Assembly (NCBI RefSeq): GCF_024359545.1
Contig: NZ_JAKQZG010000008.1
Coordinates: 1-64,000, forward strand
Direction: 5' to 3'
Length of the DNA: 64,000 nt
DNA from: Jiella marina
GTDB lineage: Bacteria > Pseudomonadota > Alphaproteobacteria > Rhizobiales > Rhizobiaceae
How positions within the stretch are numbered: position 1 is the stretch's first letter; every line of letters begins with the position of its first letter. The notes beneath the pieces were generated by a model. It made no database searches. It was not told the DNA's origin and saw nothing but the letters and a program-made list of their open reading frames with translations. Made by a program: the position numbers and the translations under genes. This document shows, in pieces, positions 1 through 9,400 of this stretch.

Positions 1-195
1 GACGATGCGGCAGAGGTTTCGCCACATCGCATAAGATTGCGATCCATGACCGGCACTGAGCAGTCGCCCCATTGTCTGGATCGGACAAGCTGACTATCAG
101 GGGCCGAACGAAGCCGTCTGAGCCCCTGCTGCTATCTCATCCTCGGATCGTCCCTCGACCGCGGAGAGAGAGTGAGGCGTCGAAGGGAAGTCCCC
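1..195. other. Leader of purH; left edge of window
   Basis: No gene can be assigned in these bases. All three plus-strand frames close within the first 93 bases, so the tail of an upstream gene may end here, but it is too short to identify. A GAAGGGAAG ribosome-binding site at about 182-190 serves the ATG at 196. Confidence 0.4.
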
Positions 196-1812
196 ATGTC
201 CGTCAAAGCCAACGCCACCCCCTTGCCTGACCGGGTGAAAGTCCGCCAGGCGCTTCTCTCGGTTTCCGACAAGAGCGGCCTCGTCGAATTCGCCGAGGGT
301 CTCGCCGCGCTCGGGGTCGAGCTGGTCTCGACCGGTGGCACCAAGAAGGCGCTGGCCGATGCCGGGCTGGCGGTGAAGGACGTTTCCGACCTCACCGGCT
401 TTCCGGAGATCATGGACGGGCGGGTGAAGACCCTGCATCCGGGCGTCCATGGCGGCCTTCTCGGTGTGCGGGACGATCCGGCGCACAAGGCGGCGATGGA
501 CGAGCACGGCATCGCCGGGATCGACCTTCTCGTCGTCAATCTCTACCCCTTCGAGGAGACGCGCGCTTCCGGCGCTGCGCCCGAGACGATCGTCGAGAAT
601 ATCGACATTGGCGGCCCGGCGATGATCCGGGCGGGTGCCAAGAACCATGGCTATGTGACCGTGGTGGTCGACCCGTCCGACTATGCGACCGTGCTCTCGG
701 CCCTCAAGGCGCATGACGGCGAGACCGAGATCGCGCTGCGCCGGCAACTCGCGGGCCGGGCCTATGCCCGCACCGCCGCCTATGACGCCGCCGTCTCCGG
801 CTGGTTCGCCGAGACTGAAGTAGAGACGACGCCCAAACGCCTGTCGATCGCCGGCACGCTGGCGGAGTCGCTGCGATATGGCGAGAATCCGCATCAGGCG
901 GCAGGTTTTTATCGCACCGACGAGGCGCGGCCCGGCGTGGCCACGGCCCGGCAGGTGCAGGGCAAGGCGCTCTCCTACAACAACATCAACGACACCGACG
1001 CCGCCTTCGAACTGGTGGCGGAGTTCACGCCGGATCGCAGCGCGGCGGTCGCGATCATCAAGCACGCCAACCCCTGCGGCGTCGCGGAGGCGAACGATCT
1101 CGTCACCGCCTATCACCGGGCGCTCGCCTGCGACCCGGTCTCGGCCTTCGGCGGCATCGTGGCGCTCAACCGCAAGCTCGATGCGCAAAGCGCCGAAGAG
1201 ATCGTCAAGGTGTTCACCGAAGTGATCATCGCGCCCGACGCCGAAGAAGACGCGATCGCCATCGTCGCGGCGAAGAAGAATTTGCGCCTCCTCCTGACCG
1301 GCGGCCTGCCCGATCCGCGCGCGGCCGGCCGCTTCGTCAAATCGGTCGCCGGCGGGCTTCTGGTCCAGAGCCGGGACAACGGCGTCGTCGACGATCTGGA
1401 CCTGAAGGTCGTCACCAAGCGCGAGCCCACCGCGCGGGAACTCGCCGATCTGAAATTTGCCTTCCGCGTCGCCAAGCACGTGAAGTCGAACACCATCGTC
1501 TACGCCAAGGAAGGCGCGACGGTCGGCATCGGCGCGGGCCAGATGAGCCGGGTGGATTCCGCGCGGATCGCCGCCCGCAAGGCCGACGACGCGGCGAGGG
1601 CCGCCGGGGCTGACAAGCCCGCCACCATCGGCTCGGTCGTCGCTTCGGACGCCTTCTTCCCCTTCGCCGATGGCCTTCTGTCGGCGGTCGAAGCCGGTGC
1701 CACGGCCGTCATCCAGCCCGGCGGCTCGGTTCGCGACGACGAGGTCATCGCGGCAGCCGACGAGCACGACCTCGCCATGGTGATGACCGGCATGCGCCAT
1801 TTCCGGCATTAG
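196..1812 (+). CDS. purH: Bifunctional AICAR transformylase / IMP cyclohydrolase PurH
   Basis: Catalyses the last two steps of de novo purine synthesis in the cytoplasm: formylation of AICAR with 10-formyl-THF, then ring closure to IMP. The 538-residue product has the usual length. An N-terminal MGS-like cyclohydrolase domain (about residues 10-150, opening with [12 protein letters not shown]) is followed by the transformylase domain. The catalytic Lys-His pair sits in [10 protein letters not shown] (K289, H290), and the C-terminal part contains [10 protein letters not shown]. The ATG at 196 is preferred over an in-frame GTG at 172 because a good ribosome-binding site lies just before it and it matches the usual family N-terminus. 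A kinase gene follows on the same strand after about 110 bases. No regulator-binding site was identified. Confidence 0.97.
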   Translation: MSVKANATPLPDRVKVRQALLSVSDKSGLVEFAEGLAALGVELVSTGGTKKALADAGLAVKDVSDLTGFPEIMDGRVKTLHPGVHGGLLGVRDDPAHKAAMDEHGIAGIDLLVVNLYPFEETRASGAAPETIVENIDIGGPAMIRAGAKNHGYVTVVVDPSDYATVLSALKAHDGETEIALRRQLAGRAYARTAAYDAAVSGWFAETEVETTPKRLSIAGTLAESLRYGENPHQAAGFYRTDEARPGVATARQVQGKALSYNNINDTDAAFELVAEFTPDRSAAVAIIKHANPCGVAEANDLVTAYHRALACDPVSAFGGIVALNRKLDAQSAEEIVKVFTEVIIAPDAEEDAIAIVAAKKNLRLLLTGGLPDPRAAGRFVKSVAGGLLVQSRDNGVVDDLDLKVVTKREPTARELADLKFAFRVAKHVKSNTIVYAKEGATVGIGAGQMSRVDSARIAARKADDAARAAGADKPATIGSVVASDAFFPFADGLLSAVEAGATAVIQPGGSVRDDEVIAAADEHDLAMVMTGMRHFRH

Positions 1813-1922
1813 GCCTGACGGGATCGGGCGGTGCCGGTAACCGGTTTCTCGGCCGCCACCCTAGCCAGAGCGGCGGCGAGCCGTTAACCCATGCGCCATC
1901 TCCAATCAGAACGGAATGGAAC

Positions 1923-2921
1923 ATGGCTGAATACGACCTTCTCACCATCGGCAACGCCATCGTCGACATCATCGCGCGCGGCGACGACGCCTTTCTCGAA
2001 CAGGAGAAGATCCAGAAGGGTGGCATGACGCTGATCGACGCCGACCGGGCGGAGCATCTCTATGCGTCGATGGGCCCGGGCGTGGAAACCTCCGGCGGCA
2101 GCGCCGGCAACACGATTGCCGGCTTCGTCAGCTTGGGCGGCAAGGGCGCCTATGTGGGCAAGGTCTCGAACGACCAGCTGGGTTCGATCTTCGGTCATGA
2201 CATCCGCTCGCTGGGCGTCGATTTCGAGACCAGGCCGCTGGAAGGCTTTCCGCCGACCGCCCGCTGCATGATCGTCGTCACCCCGGATGGCGAGCGCTCC
2301 ATGAGCACCTATCTCGGCGCCTGTGTCGAACTCGGGCCGGAAGACATCGACGAAGCGAAGATCGCGGCTGCCAAGGTCACCTATTTCGAAGGCTATCTCT
2401 GGGATCCGCCCCGGGCGAAGGAAGCGATCGTCAACGCCGCCAAGATCGCCAAGGCGAATGGCCGCTCGATGGCGATGACCCTGTCGGATTCCTTCTGCGT
2501 CGACCGCTATCGCGGCGAATTCCTCGATCTCATGCGCTCCGGCACGGTCGGCATCGTCTTCGCCAATGAGGCCGAAGCCCTGTCGCTCTACGAGACGGAG
2601 GATTTCGACCACGCCTGCGATCAGCTGGCGAAGGACGCCCAGGAATTCGCCGTCGTCACCCGGTCCGAAAAGGGCTGCGTGGTGATCGCAGGCGATCAGC
2701 GCATCGCGGTTCCGGCCGATCCGGTCGACAAGGTCTTGGATGCGACGGGTGCCGGCGATCTCTTCGCCGCCGGGTTCCTGCGCGGCTTCACCATGGGCCT
2801 CGATCACGAGAAGTCGGCCCGTCTCGGCGTCGCGGCGGCCGGCCACATCATCCAGCAGATCGGCCCACGTCCGCAGACGCCGCTGACCGAGCTTCCGGCG
2901 GTGAAGGCTGTCCTGGGCTAA
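1923..2921 (+). CDS. PfkB-family carbohydrate kinase, adenosine kinase type
   Basis: A 332-residue ribokinase-fold kinase that transfers phosphate from ATP to a nucleoside or sugar hydroxyl. The N-terminal half carries the glycine-rich substrate region (ETSGGSAGNTIAG, about residues 55-67). The second PfkB signature DATGAGDLFAAGFL begins at D273, with D279 as the expected catalytic base. This subgroup, common in rhizobia, is usually annotated as adenosine kinase. That would make it a purine-salvage neighbour of purH, but the exact substrate cannot be read from sequence. The ATG at 1923 has GGAATGGA a few bases upstream. A GC-rich hairpin follows the stop codon. Confidence 0.9.
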   Translation: MAEYDLLTIGNAIVDIIARGDDAFLEQEKIQKGGMTLIDADRAEHLYASMGPGVETSGGSAGNTIAGFVSLGGKGAYVGKVSNDQLGSIFGHDIRSLGVDFETRPLEGFPPTARCMIVVTPDGERSMSTYLGACVELGPEDIDEAKIAAAKVTYFEGYLWDPPRAKEAIVNAAKIAKANGRSMAMTLSDSFCVDRYRGEFLDLMRSGTVGIVFANEAEALSLYETEDFDHACDQLAKDAQEFAVVTRSEKGCVVIAGDQRIAVPADPVDKVLDATGAGDLFAAGFLRGFTMGLDHEKSARLGVAAAGHIIQQIGPRPQTPLTELPAVKAVLG

Positions 2922-2943
2922 GAAGCTATACAGTTTTCAATGT

Positions 2944-2971
2944 CAGGCCTCGCCCCACAAGGCGGGGCCTG
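2944..2971 (+). terminator. GC-rich hairpin after the PfkB kinase gene
   Basis: CAGGCCTCGCC and GGCGGGGCCTG form an 11-bp stem with one G-T wobble and a six-base loop, 22 bases after the stop codon. No T-run follows, so it may be a weak terminator or an mRNA-stabilising hairpin. A second smaller GGGG/CCCC hairpin lies at about 2979-2995. Confidence 0.5.
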
Positions 2972-3015
2972 CATGCTGTTGGGGCACGACCCCACAGTCA
3001 TTCTCAGCGCACCGG

Positions 3016-3483
3016 TTACCCCCGGGCGGGAACGATCGTCACCACGGAATTGGTCGGGTACACCGATTCATACAGCACGCCGTCGCCCGGAATGAAGCGC
3101 AGAACCGTGCGGCCCGTGTCGTCGGCGAGGACGAGCATGCCGTCCTGCGTCGTGCGCCACTGGCTGATGCGGCGAAGTTCCGCAGACTGAGCGCATTCCG
3201 GGGTCGTCGGCAGCGGGGCGAGGGCGCCTTTGGTCGGCTCCGCACTGGCGATCTTGCAGCTTGCGCCGGAGCGCAGGTCGATCACGCGCATGGCAGCAGG
3301 CGTCGAAGCGCTTGCAGCCGCCTCCACCTTGGCCTCGGCGGGCAGCGGTGTGACGGGCAGTTCGCTGCCGATCTCCGGCGCGGCCTGCAGCTTGGCGGTG
3401 AGCATCAGGGCGGCGAAAGCGGTGCCGAGAACGGCGGCCGTGAAGTTCATGAGCCCGAATCCCTTGGATCGTTTCGGCTCCAT
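3016..3483 (-). CDS. Exported protein, putative Inh/Omp19-type metalloprotease inhibitor
   Basis: A 155-residue protein (144 if it starts at the internal Met at 3450) with a signal peptide ending near KLQA|APE. A low-complexity Ala/Pro linker leads to a compact C-terminal domain of about 90 residues. That domain shows GASCKIA, a second Cys in TPECAQ, ISQWRTTQDGMLVLADDTG and a final TVLRFI strand. This layout (two cysteines, a central Trp, a D-G turn, a beta-barrel-like pattern) is that of the bacterial Inh inhibitors of serralysin-type proteases, also found in Brucella Omp19. The family call rests on pattern recognition, and no lipobox is visible. It faces the PfkB gene convergently. The seven RTX proteins at 36-54 kb are too distant to count as neighbours. 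Confidence 0.55.
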   Translation of the reverse strand: MEPKRSKGFGLMNFTAAVLGTAFAALMLTAKLQAAPEIGSELPVTPLPAEAKVEAAASASTPAAMRVIDLRSGASCKIASAEPTKGALAPLPTTPECAQSAELRRISQWRTTQDGMLVLADDTGRTVLRFIPGDGVLYESVYPTNSVVTIVPARG

Positions 3484-3618
3484 TATCGATGCCTAAACCT
3501 TTACCGAAGGTTGACAGCAGGCAGAAATGATAGCCTCCGACCGCGAAAAGATACCAGATTTCAACGGTTTCGATCGGGACTGATGCCCGCCGCTGGTCAG
3601 GCCGGCGCCCTTCGCTGG

Positions 3619-4638
3619 TCAGTCCGGCCAGTTCGTACCGCAAGAGTTGCGGATGTGGAGCTCAGGCGTGATCAGCGTCGTCTCATCGACGGCGGGCTTG
3701 CCCTCCAGCCGATCGACGAGTGCCGCGGCCGCGCGCCAGCCCACTTCGCTCTGACCGTTGGAAACGGTGGTGAGCGGCGGCATGGCGATCGCCGCCTCGT
3801 CGATATCGTCATAGCCGATCACCGCCACGTCGACGCCCGGCCGGACACCGGCGCGGGCAAGGCCATACATGAAGCCGAGGGCAACGAGATCGGAAAAGCA
3901 GACGATCGCCGTCGGCCGCTCGGCGAGGTCCAGGAAGCGGCGGGTCGCATCGAAGCCGGAATGGCGGTCGCGCGGGCCTTCGAGCCGCCACTCGCGCCGG
4001 GGCGCGATCCCGGCCCGTTCCAGCCCCTGAAGATAGCCCGCCTCGCGGTCGCGTCCGGTCGAGGTGGCGTTCGTGCCGCCGACCATGCCGATGGCGCGAT
4101 GGCCGAGCGAGACCAGATGGTCGACGGCGAGCCCCATGCCATAGGCGTCGTCGCCGCGAAAGCCGCGCACGCCGGCGCCGTCGATCGTGCGGGCGATCAG
4201 GATCACCGGCAGGTCGTTGTCCTCGGCCAGCTGAATGTCGGCGGCGGGCGTGCCCAGCGCCGGCGACATGATCAGCCCGTCGGCGCCAAGCTGCAGCAGC
4301 GTATCGACGAAGGAGCGCTGCTTCGACAGATCGTCATGGTGATTGCACAGGATGAAGGTCTGGCGATGCCGGTCCAGTTCGGATTCGATCGACTTGAGTA
4401 TCTCGCCATAGAACGGGTTCATCACGTCGTGGACGCAGACGCCGAGAATGCCGGATTTGGAAGTCCGGAGCGAGGCGGCGCGGCGATTGTAGATATAGCC
4501 GAGTTCGCGGGCCGCCTCCTTGATCCGCTCGCGCGTGATGTCGGCCACCAGCGGGCTGTCGCGCAGCGCGAGCGAAACGGTCGCGGTCGAAAGGCCGAGC
4601 GCCTCCGCAATCGTCGACAATTTCACCTTCTGCGCCAC
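3619..4638 (-). CDS. LacI-family transcriptional regulator
   Basis: A 339-residue one-component repressor. The N-terminal LacI helix-turn-helix and hinge read KLSTIAEALGLSTATVSLAL (residues 5-24) and continue into ITRERIKEAARELGYIYNRRAASLRTSKS. The periplasmic-binding-protein-like effector domain follows (VMNPFYGEILKSIE, GADGLIMSP, VIGYDDIDEAAIAMPPLTTV). I chose the GTG at 4638, which gives the N-terminus MAQKVKLST; the frame stays open far upstream without a better start. A GTG at 4626 is the alternative. No sugar-uptake or catabolic operon lies next to it, so its target and effector are unknown. Confidence 0.92.
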   Translation of the reverse strand: MAQKVKLSTIAEALGLSTATVSLALRDSPLVADITRERIKEAARELGYIYNRRAASLRTSKSGILGVCVHDVMNPFYGEILKSIESELDRHRQTFILCNHHDDLSKQRSFVDTLLQLGADGLIMSPALGTPAADIQLAEDNDLPVILIARTIDGAGVRGFRGDDAYGMGLAVDHLVSLGHRAIGMVGGTNATSTGRDREAGYLQGLERAGIAPRREWRLEGPRDRHSGFDATRRFLDLAERPTAIVCFSDLVALGFMYGLARAGVRPGVDVAVIGYDDIDEAAIAMPPLTTVSNGQSEVGWRAAAALVDRLEGKPAVDETTLITPELHIRNSCGTNWPD

Positions 4639-4748
4639 GAATACCTGATTGCCTCCCCGCGAGAGATTCGGTCTCGATCTATGACAAAAGCAGGACGCGG
4701 CGGAAAGCCCTGCGATCGGGTGAGGCGAATTTCGCGGTTCGAATGTGA

Positions 4749-4780
4749 GAAAAGGCCATCCCGGGGAGGACGGGATGGCC
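4749..4780 (-). terminator. Rho-independent terminator of the small secreted-protein gene
   Basis: A perfect 10-bp inverted repeat (GGCCATCCCG at 4754-4763, CGGGATGGCC at 4771-4780) lies 25 bases past the stop codon of the gene at 4806-5009. Read on the minus strand it is followed by TTTT. Confidence 0.8.
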
Positions 4781-4805
4781 TGTTCGAAGCGATGCTGGAC
4801 GGGTC

Positions 4806-5009
4806 TCAGTGGCAGGACTTGACGCGCTTCCAGACCCAGATCTTGTTGCCGCACTCGTCGTAGCCGCCGAAGACCTTCTTCTTCTTGATGTGGCAGACCT
4901 TGTGGTAGCCGTGGTGCTTCTTGTGCCAGCCGCCGGCCTGGGCCGGGGCGGAGAAGACGGTCGCGGCGGCGACCAGGGTGGCGAGAGCGAGGAGGGTGTT
5001 GCGGATCAT
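4806..5009 (-). CDS. Very small exported Lys/His/Cys-rich protein of unknown function
   Basis: A 67-residue precursor. A clear signal peptide (MIRNTLLALATLVAAATVFS) is predicted to be cut after APAQA. The mature part is only about 43 residues, very basic, begins GGWHKKHHGYHK and holds three cysteines (VCHIKKKK, DECGNK, the penultimate Cys of VKSCH). The ATG at 5009 has a strong GAAGGAAG site upstream. The frame extends further 5', but that part lacks coding character. It has its own terminator and is divergent from the nitronate monooxygenase gene. The HKKHH cluster could bind metal, but no family was recognised with confidence. Confidence 0.75.
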   Translation of the reverse strand: MIRNTLLALATLVAAATVFSAPAQAGGWHKKHHGYHKVCHIKKKKVFGGYDECGNKIWVWKRVKSCH

Positions 5010-5170
5010 TGTCGGGCTTCCTTCGTCGGTGGTGTGATGCCCGGCCAGTGAAAGCCCCAGAGCCGAAATCGTGTCGCTTCGCGCTTTTCTCGTCTCGACC
5101 GACAGGAAATTTTCGCCCATCGTCCTCGCAAAATCTCTCGTAACGGCCATTCCGACGCACTGGATCGACG

Positions 5171-6235
5171 ATGAACCCGCTCCCCATGACGCTGCCGATC
5201 GTCCAGGCCCCGATGGCCGGCGTCGCGACGCCGAGGCTTGCAGCCGAGGTCTCGAATGCCGGCGGCCTCGGCTCTGTCGGGATCGGATCGACGGACGCAG
5301 CCGGCGCGAAAGCGATGATCGACGAATTGCGGGCGCGCACGGACAGGGCGTTCAACGTCAATCTTTTCGTCCATCAGCCGGCCACGCCCGATCCGGCACG
5401 CGAGGCGGCCTGGCTCGAATGGCTGGCACCACTCTTTGCCGAATTTGACGCCGAACCTCCCAAAGTCTTGCGGACGATCTACAAGAGCTTTGCCGAGGAT
5501 GCCGATATGCTCGCCATGCTTCTCGAGACGAAGCCGCCTGTCGTCAGCTTCCATTTCGGCCTGCCGTCCAAGGAGGTCATTGCAAGGCTGAAGGCGGTGG
5601 GCACGACCCTGCTCGCGACGGCCACGAGCCTGGACGAGGCTCGGAGGATCGAAGCGGCCGGCTTGGACGCTGTGGTTGCTCAGGGCATCGAGGCGGGCGG
5701 TCATCGCGGCGTCTTCGATCCGGCGGCGTCCGACGCGGGTCTCGGAACCGTCGCGCTGACCCGGCTTCTGGCAGCCAAAGGCAATCTTCCCGTCATTGCC
5801 GCGGGCGGCATCATGGACGGGGCGGGAATCGCCGGCGTTCTGAAACTCGGTGCCGTCGCCGCCCAACTCGGCACGGCCTTCGTGGCCTGTCCGGAATCGG
5901 CTGCGGACGAGGCCTACCGAGCTGCGCTCTCGGGGCCGGGCGCCTATCGGACAAGACTGACGAATGTGCTGTCCGGCCGTCCGGCCCGTGTTCTCGCCAA
6001 CCGTTTTGCGGCGCTTGCCGAAACGACAGGCGATCGACCGCTCCCAGATTATCCGATCGCCTATGACGCGGCAAAGGCCCTGAATGCTGCGGCGAAGGCG
6101 AAGAACGAACATGGTTTCGGCCCGCAATGGGCCGGCCAGGGCGCGCCACTGGCACGGGCCATGCCGGCAGCCGCGCTCGTCGCGCAACTGGAGGCGGAGT
6201 TGCGCGCGGCTGGCGACGCAGCGGACAAGGGCTGA
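5171..6235 (+). CDS. Nitronate monooxygenase (2-nitropropane dioxygenase family)
   Basis: A 354-residue FMN-dependent TIM-barrel oxygenase that oxidises alkyl nitronates to carbonyl compounds plus nitrite. Diagnostic elements are the N-terminal [20 protein letters not shown] (substrate/FMN face), SFHFGLP, the phosphate-binding EAGGHRG with H178 at the position of the catalytic His, and the [19 protein letters not shown] and QLGTAF flavin-phosphate loops. Length fits the class I enzymes. The ATG at 5171 has no strong ribosome-binding site; an internal Met at residue 6 is an alternative. It stands alone, divergent from the small secreted-protein gene. Confidence 0.9.
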   Translation: MNPLPMTLPIVQAPMAGVATPRLAAEVSNAGGLGSVGIGSTDAAGAKAMIDELRARTDRAFNVNLFVHQPATPDPAREAAWLEWLAPLFAEFDAEPPKVLRTIYKSFAEDADMLAMLLETKPPVVSFHFGLPSKEVIARLKAVGTTLLATATSLDEARRIEAAGLDAVVAQGIEAGGHRGVFDPAASDAGLGTVALTRLLAAKGNLPVIAAGGIMDGAGIAGVLKLGAVAAQLGTAFVACPESAADEAYRAALSGPGAYRTRLTNVLSGRPARVLANRFAALAETTGDRPLPDYPIAYDAAKALNAAAKAKNEHGFGPQWAGQGAPLARAMPAAALVAQLEAELRAAGDAADKG

Positions 6236-6409
6236 CACGCATCCCTGAACGGGCGTGGCGAATCTCCGCCCTGCGGTTTCAGGTTCGGCTTGCGCAAGGG
6301 AAGGCGGATGCCCCGACGATCACCAATTTGTTTTGCCGGCGACCCTTTGCGAAGCGACCGGCTTCAGCGTATGGTTTTTGAAGGGGCGAATGAATGCAGG
6401 GGTCGATCC

Positions 6410-9400
6410 ATGTTCGGATCCGGCGGATTCCGTCTCTTCTCTCTGGCTCTCATTGCGGCAATAGGGCTCTCGCCCGTTCCGGCCCTGGCCCAGGCGGCCG
6501 GTGAGCGGAACGTCGTCATCACGCGAGACGCGGATTATTTCGGGCGGGACTACAATGTCCTGCGCGGTGTCGATCTCGACGAATGTTCCGCCGCCTGCAA
6601 GGCGGACGACCGCTGCCAGGCCTTCACCCTGAACGAACGCAATCGCTGGTGCTTCCTGAAGGAAGCCGTCGGCGAGCTGAGGACCGTCGCCGGCGCCACC
6701 TCCGGCAAGATCGTCGCGCCGCCGCCGGTGGACGAGGCGAGCCTCGCCGCCCGCGAGCGCGAACTCGACTTCGTGCCGCAGACGACGCGCGATGCCGCCA
6801 AGCGCACCCGTCTGGAGCTTACCGGCGCCGAGCGCGATGTCGAATTCGCCGCGGTGCCGCTACGCGAACTCCGTGAACGAGCCGGCGCGGCGCTGACCTT
6901 TCAGGATGCGATCAGACTCTGGCGGGAAGTGCTGAAGCGCGAGCCGCTCGACCATGCCGCCTGGCAGGGCCTTTCCACGGCGGCGCTTGCCTATGCGCCC
7001 AACGATTATCGCGAGCGCACCGAGAACAGGAAGCTGCGCAAGGACGCCGCCGTCAACGCCTATCTGACCGCCTCGAACGATGCGGAAAAGGCCGCGGGCC
7101 TTGCCGCCATCGCGGAGACCTACGAGTCGGAATCGGCCTGGAAACAGGCGATTCGCGCCTATCGGGCGAGCCTTGCAGCGGCGCGCGATCCGGCGGTTGC
7201 CTCAAGGCTCGATTCCGTTATCGCCGCCCACGGTTTTCGTATCGTCGAGCATACGGTCGACAACAATGCTGCCAGCCCGCGCATCTGCCTGATCTTTTCC
7301 GACCAGTTGTCCCGCAAGCTGACGACGTCTGAAAACCCGGGCGACTACATCAGCGTCGAAGGCGGTGACACCCTGCCGGTGACGGCCGAAGGCAAGCAGA
7401 TCTGCGTCGAGGGCGTAACCCATGGCGAGCGCTACCGCATCGTCGCCCGCCCCGGTATCACTGCAATTGATGGCGAGAGGCTCGCCAAGCAGGCCGAACT
7501 CTCGATCTATGTGCGCGATCGCGACCCTTCGGTGCGCTTCTCGACCAACGCCTATGTGTTGCCCGCTGGCGGCAAGGCGACGATCCCGGTCGTCACCGTC
7601 AATGCCGACATGATCGAAGCCAAGGTCCAGCGGATCGGCGAGCGCGGGCTCTCCGACATGCTGGGCAATGATCGCTTCCTGCGCGCGCTTTCCGAATGGC
7701 AGATCGACGACATCGCCGCTCAGTCCGGCGAAGACGTCTGGTCCGGAACGGTCGAGGTGGTGCGCGAAACCAATGAGGAGGTGACGACCGCGATCCCCGT
7801 TGCGGAAATGGTCCCGGACCTGAAGCCCGGCGTCTATGTGCTGACGGCCAAGGCGAAGAACGGGCCGCGCTATCAGGACCAGTACGCGACGCAATGGTTC
7901 GTCGTGTCCGATATCGGTCTCTCGACCTTCTCGGCCACAGACGGCTTCCACGTCGTCGCCCGCTCGCTCGGCAGCGCCCGTCCGCTCGCCGGCGTGTCGC
8001 TGGACCTCGTCGCCGCCAACAACCAGATCCTCGGAACCGCAACGACCGACGGCCAGGGCCATGCGCGCTTGCCGGCCGGCCTGATGCGCGGCACCGGCGG
8101 CGACCGGCCGTCGCTGGTCACGGCTCGGCTGACAGGCGATTTCGTCTTCCTGAATGTCGGCGATTCCCCCTTCGACCTGACCGATCGCGGTGTCGACGGC
8201 CGTGCCCCGGCTGGCCCGATCGACGTGTTCCTGACCGCTGACCGCGGCATCTACCGGGCGGGTGACGAAGTGCGTTTCAATGCGCTGACCCGCGATCCCG
8301 AGGGGACTGCGATCTCCGGCCTGACACTGACCCAGATCGTCAAGCGCCCGGACGGCGTCGAGCATGCCCGCGCAACCGTCTCGGATTTCGCCGCCGGCGG
8401 CTACGCCTTTGCGCTCGCCGTGCCGGACAACGCCATGCGCGGGGTCTGGAAGCTCGCGCTCCACACCGATCCCAAGCAGCCGGCGCTCGCCGAAACGAGC
8501 TTCCTCGTCGAGGATTTCGAGCCGGAGAAGATCGATTTCGATCTGGCGGTCGCCGAAACCGTGCTCGATCCGCAATCTCCGCCGACCGTCGACGTCGACG
8601 CGCGTTATCTCTTCGGCGCGCCGGCTGGCGATCTGGAGGTAAGCGGCGAAGCCGTGCTCAACGCCTCCTCCGACATCGCCGGCTATCCCGGCTATGCCTT
8701 CGGTCTGGCGAGCGACGAGGTGACGGCGACGCGCCAGCCCTTCGATGCGGCCCGCACCGACGCGGAGGGCAAGGCCACGCTCGCGCTTTCGCCTTTCGAT
8801 CCTCCGGTGACGACCCGGCCGCTCACCGCCGAGCTGCAGGTCCGCGTCATCGACGCGGGCGGCAAGCCGGTCGAGCGAACGAGCGAACTTCCCCTTGCCG
8901 CGTCTGCGGACCGGATCGGCATCAAGCCCCGCTTCGACGGTGCCGTCGCGGAGGGCAGCGAGGCGGCCTTCGACGTGATCGCGATCGACGCCGATGCGAC
9001 GCGCAAGGCGATGGCGAACCTTACCTGGCAGCTCGACCGGATCCGCGTCGATTTCCAGTGGTATTCCACCTCGGGCTCGTGGAATTACGAGCCGGTGCGC
9101 ACCTCGACGCGGGTGGCGAGCGGCACGCTGGACGTCACCGCCGAAACGCCGGCCTCCCTTTCGGTGCCGGTCGAATGGGGCGAATATCGCCTGACCGTGA
9201 CGGATGCTGACGGCGCGACGATCCCCGCGAGCGTCGAGTTCAATGCCGGCTGGTATTCGGCCGCGACCTCTCTCGATACGCCCGACGCGGCCAATGTCTC
9301 CCTCGACAAGGAGAGCTACACGGTCGGCGACACGGCGACGGTGAAGATCGAGCCGCGCTTCGCCGGCCGGGCGGAGATCTTCGTGATGGACGAGCGGGTG

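Noticed and set aside
5006-6238. Minus-strand frame of 410 codons opposite the nitronate monooxygenase gene
   Set aside because: The plus-strand product has FMN-binding motifs and normal length; the reverse frame is Arg-rich and unrecognisable.
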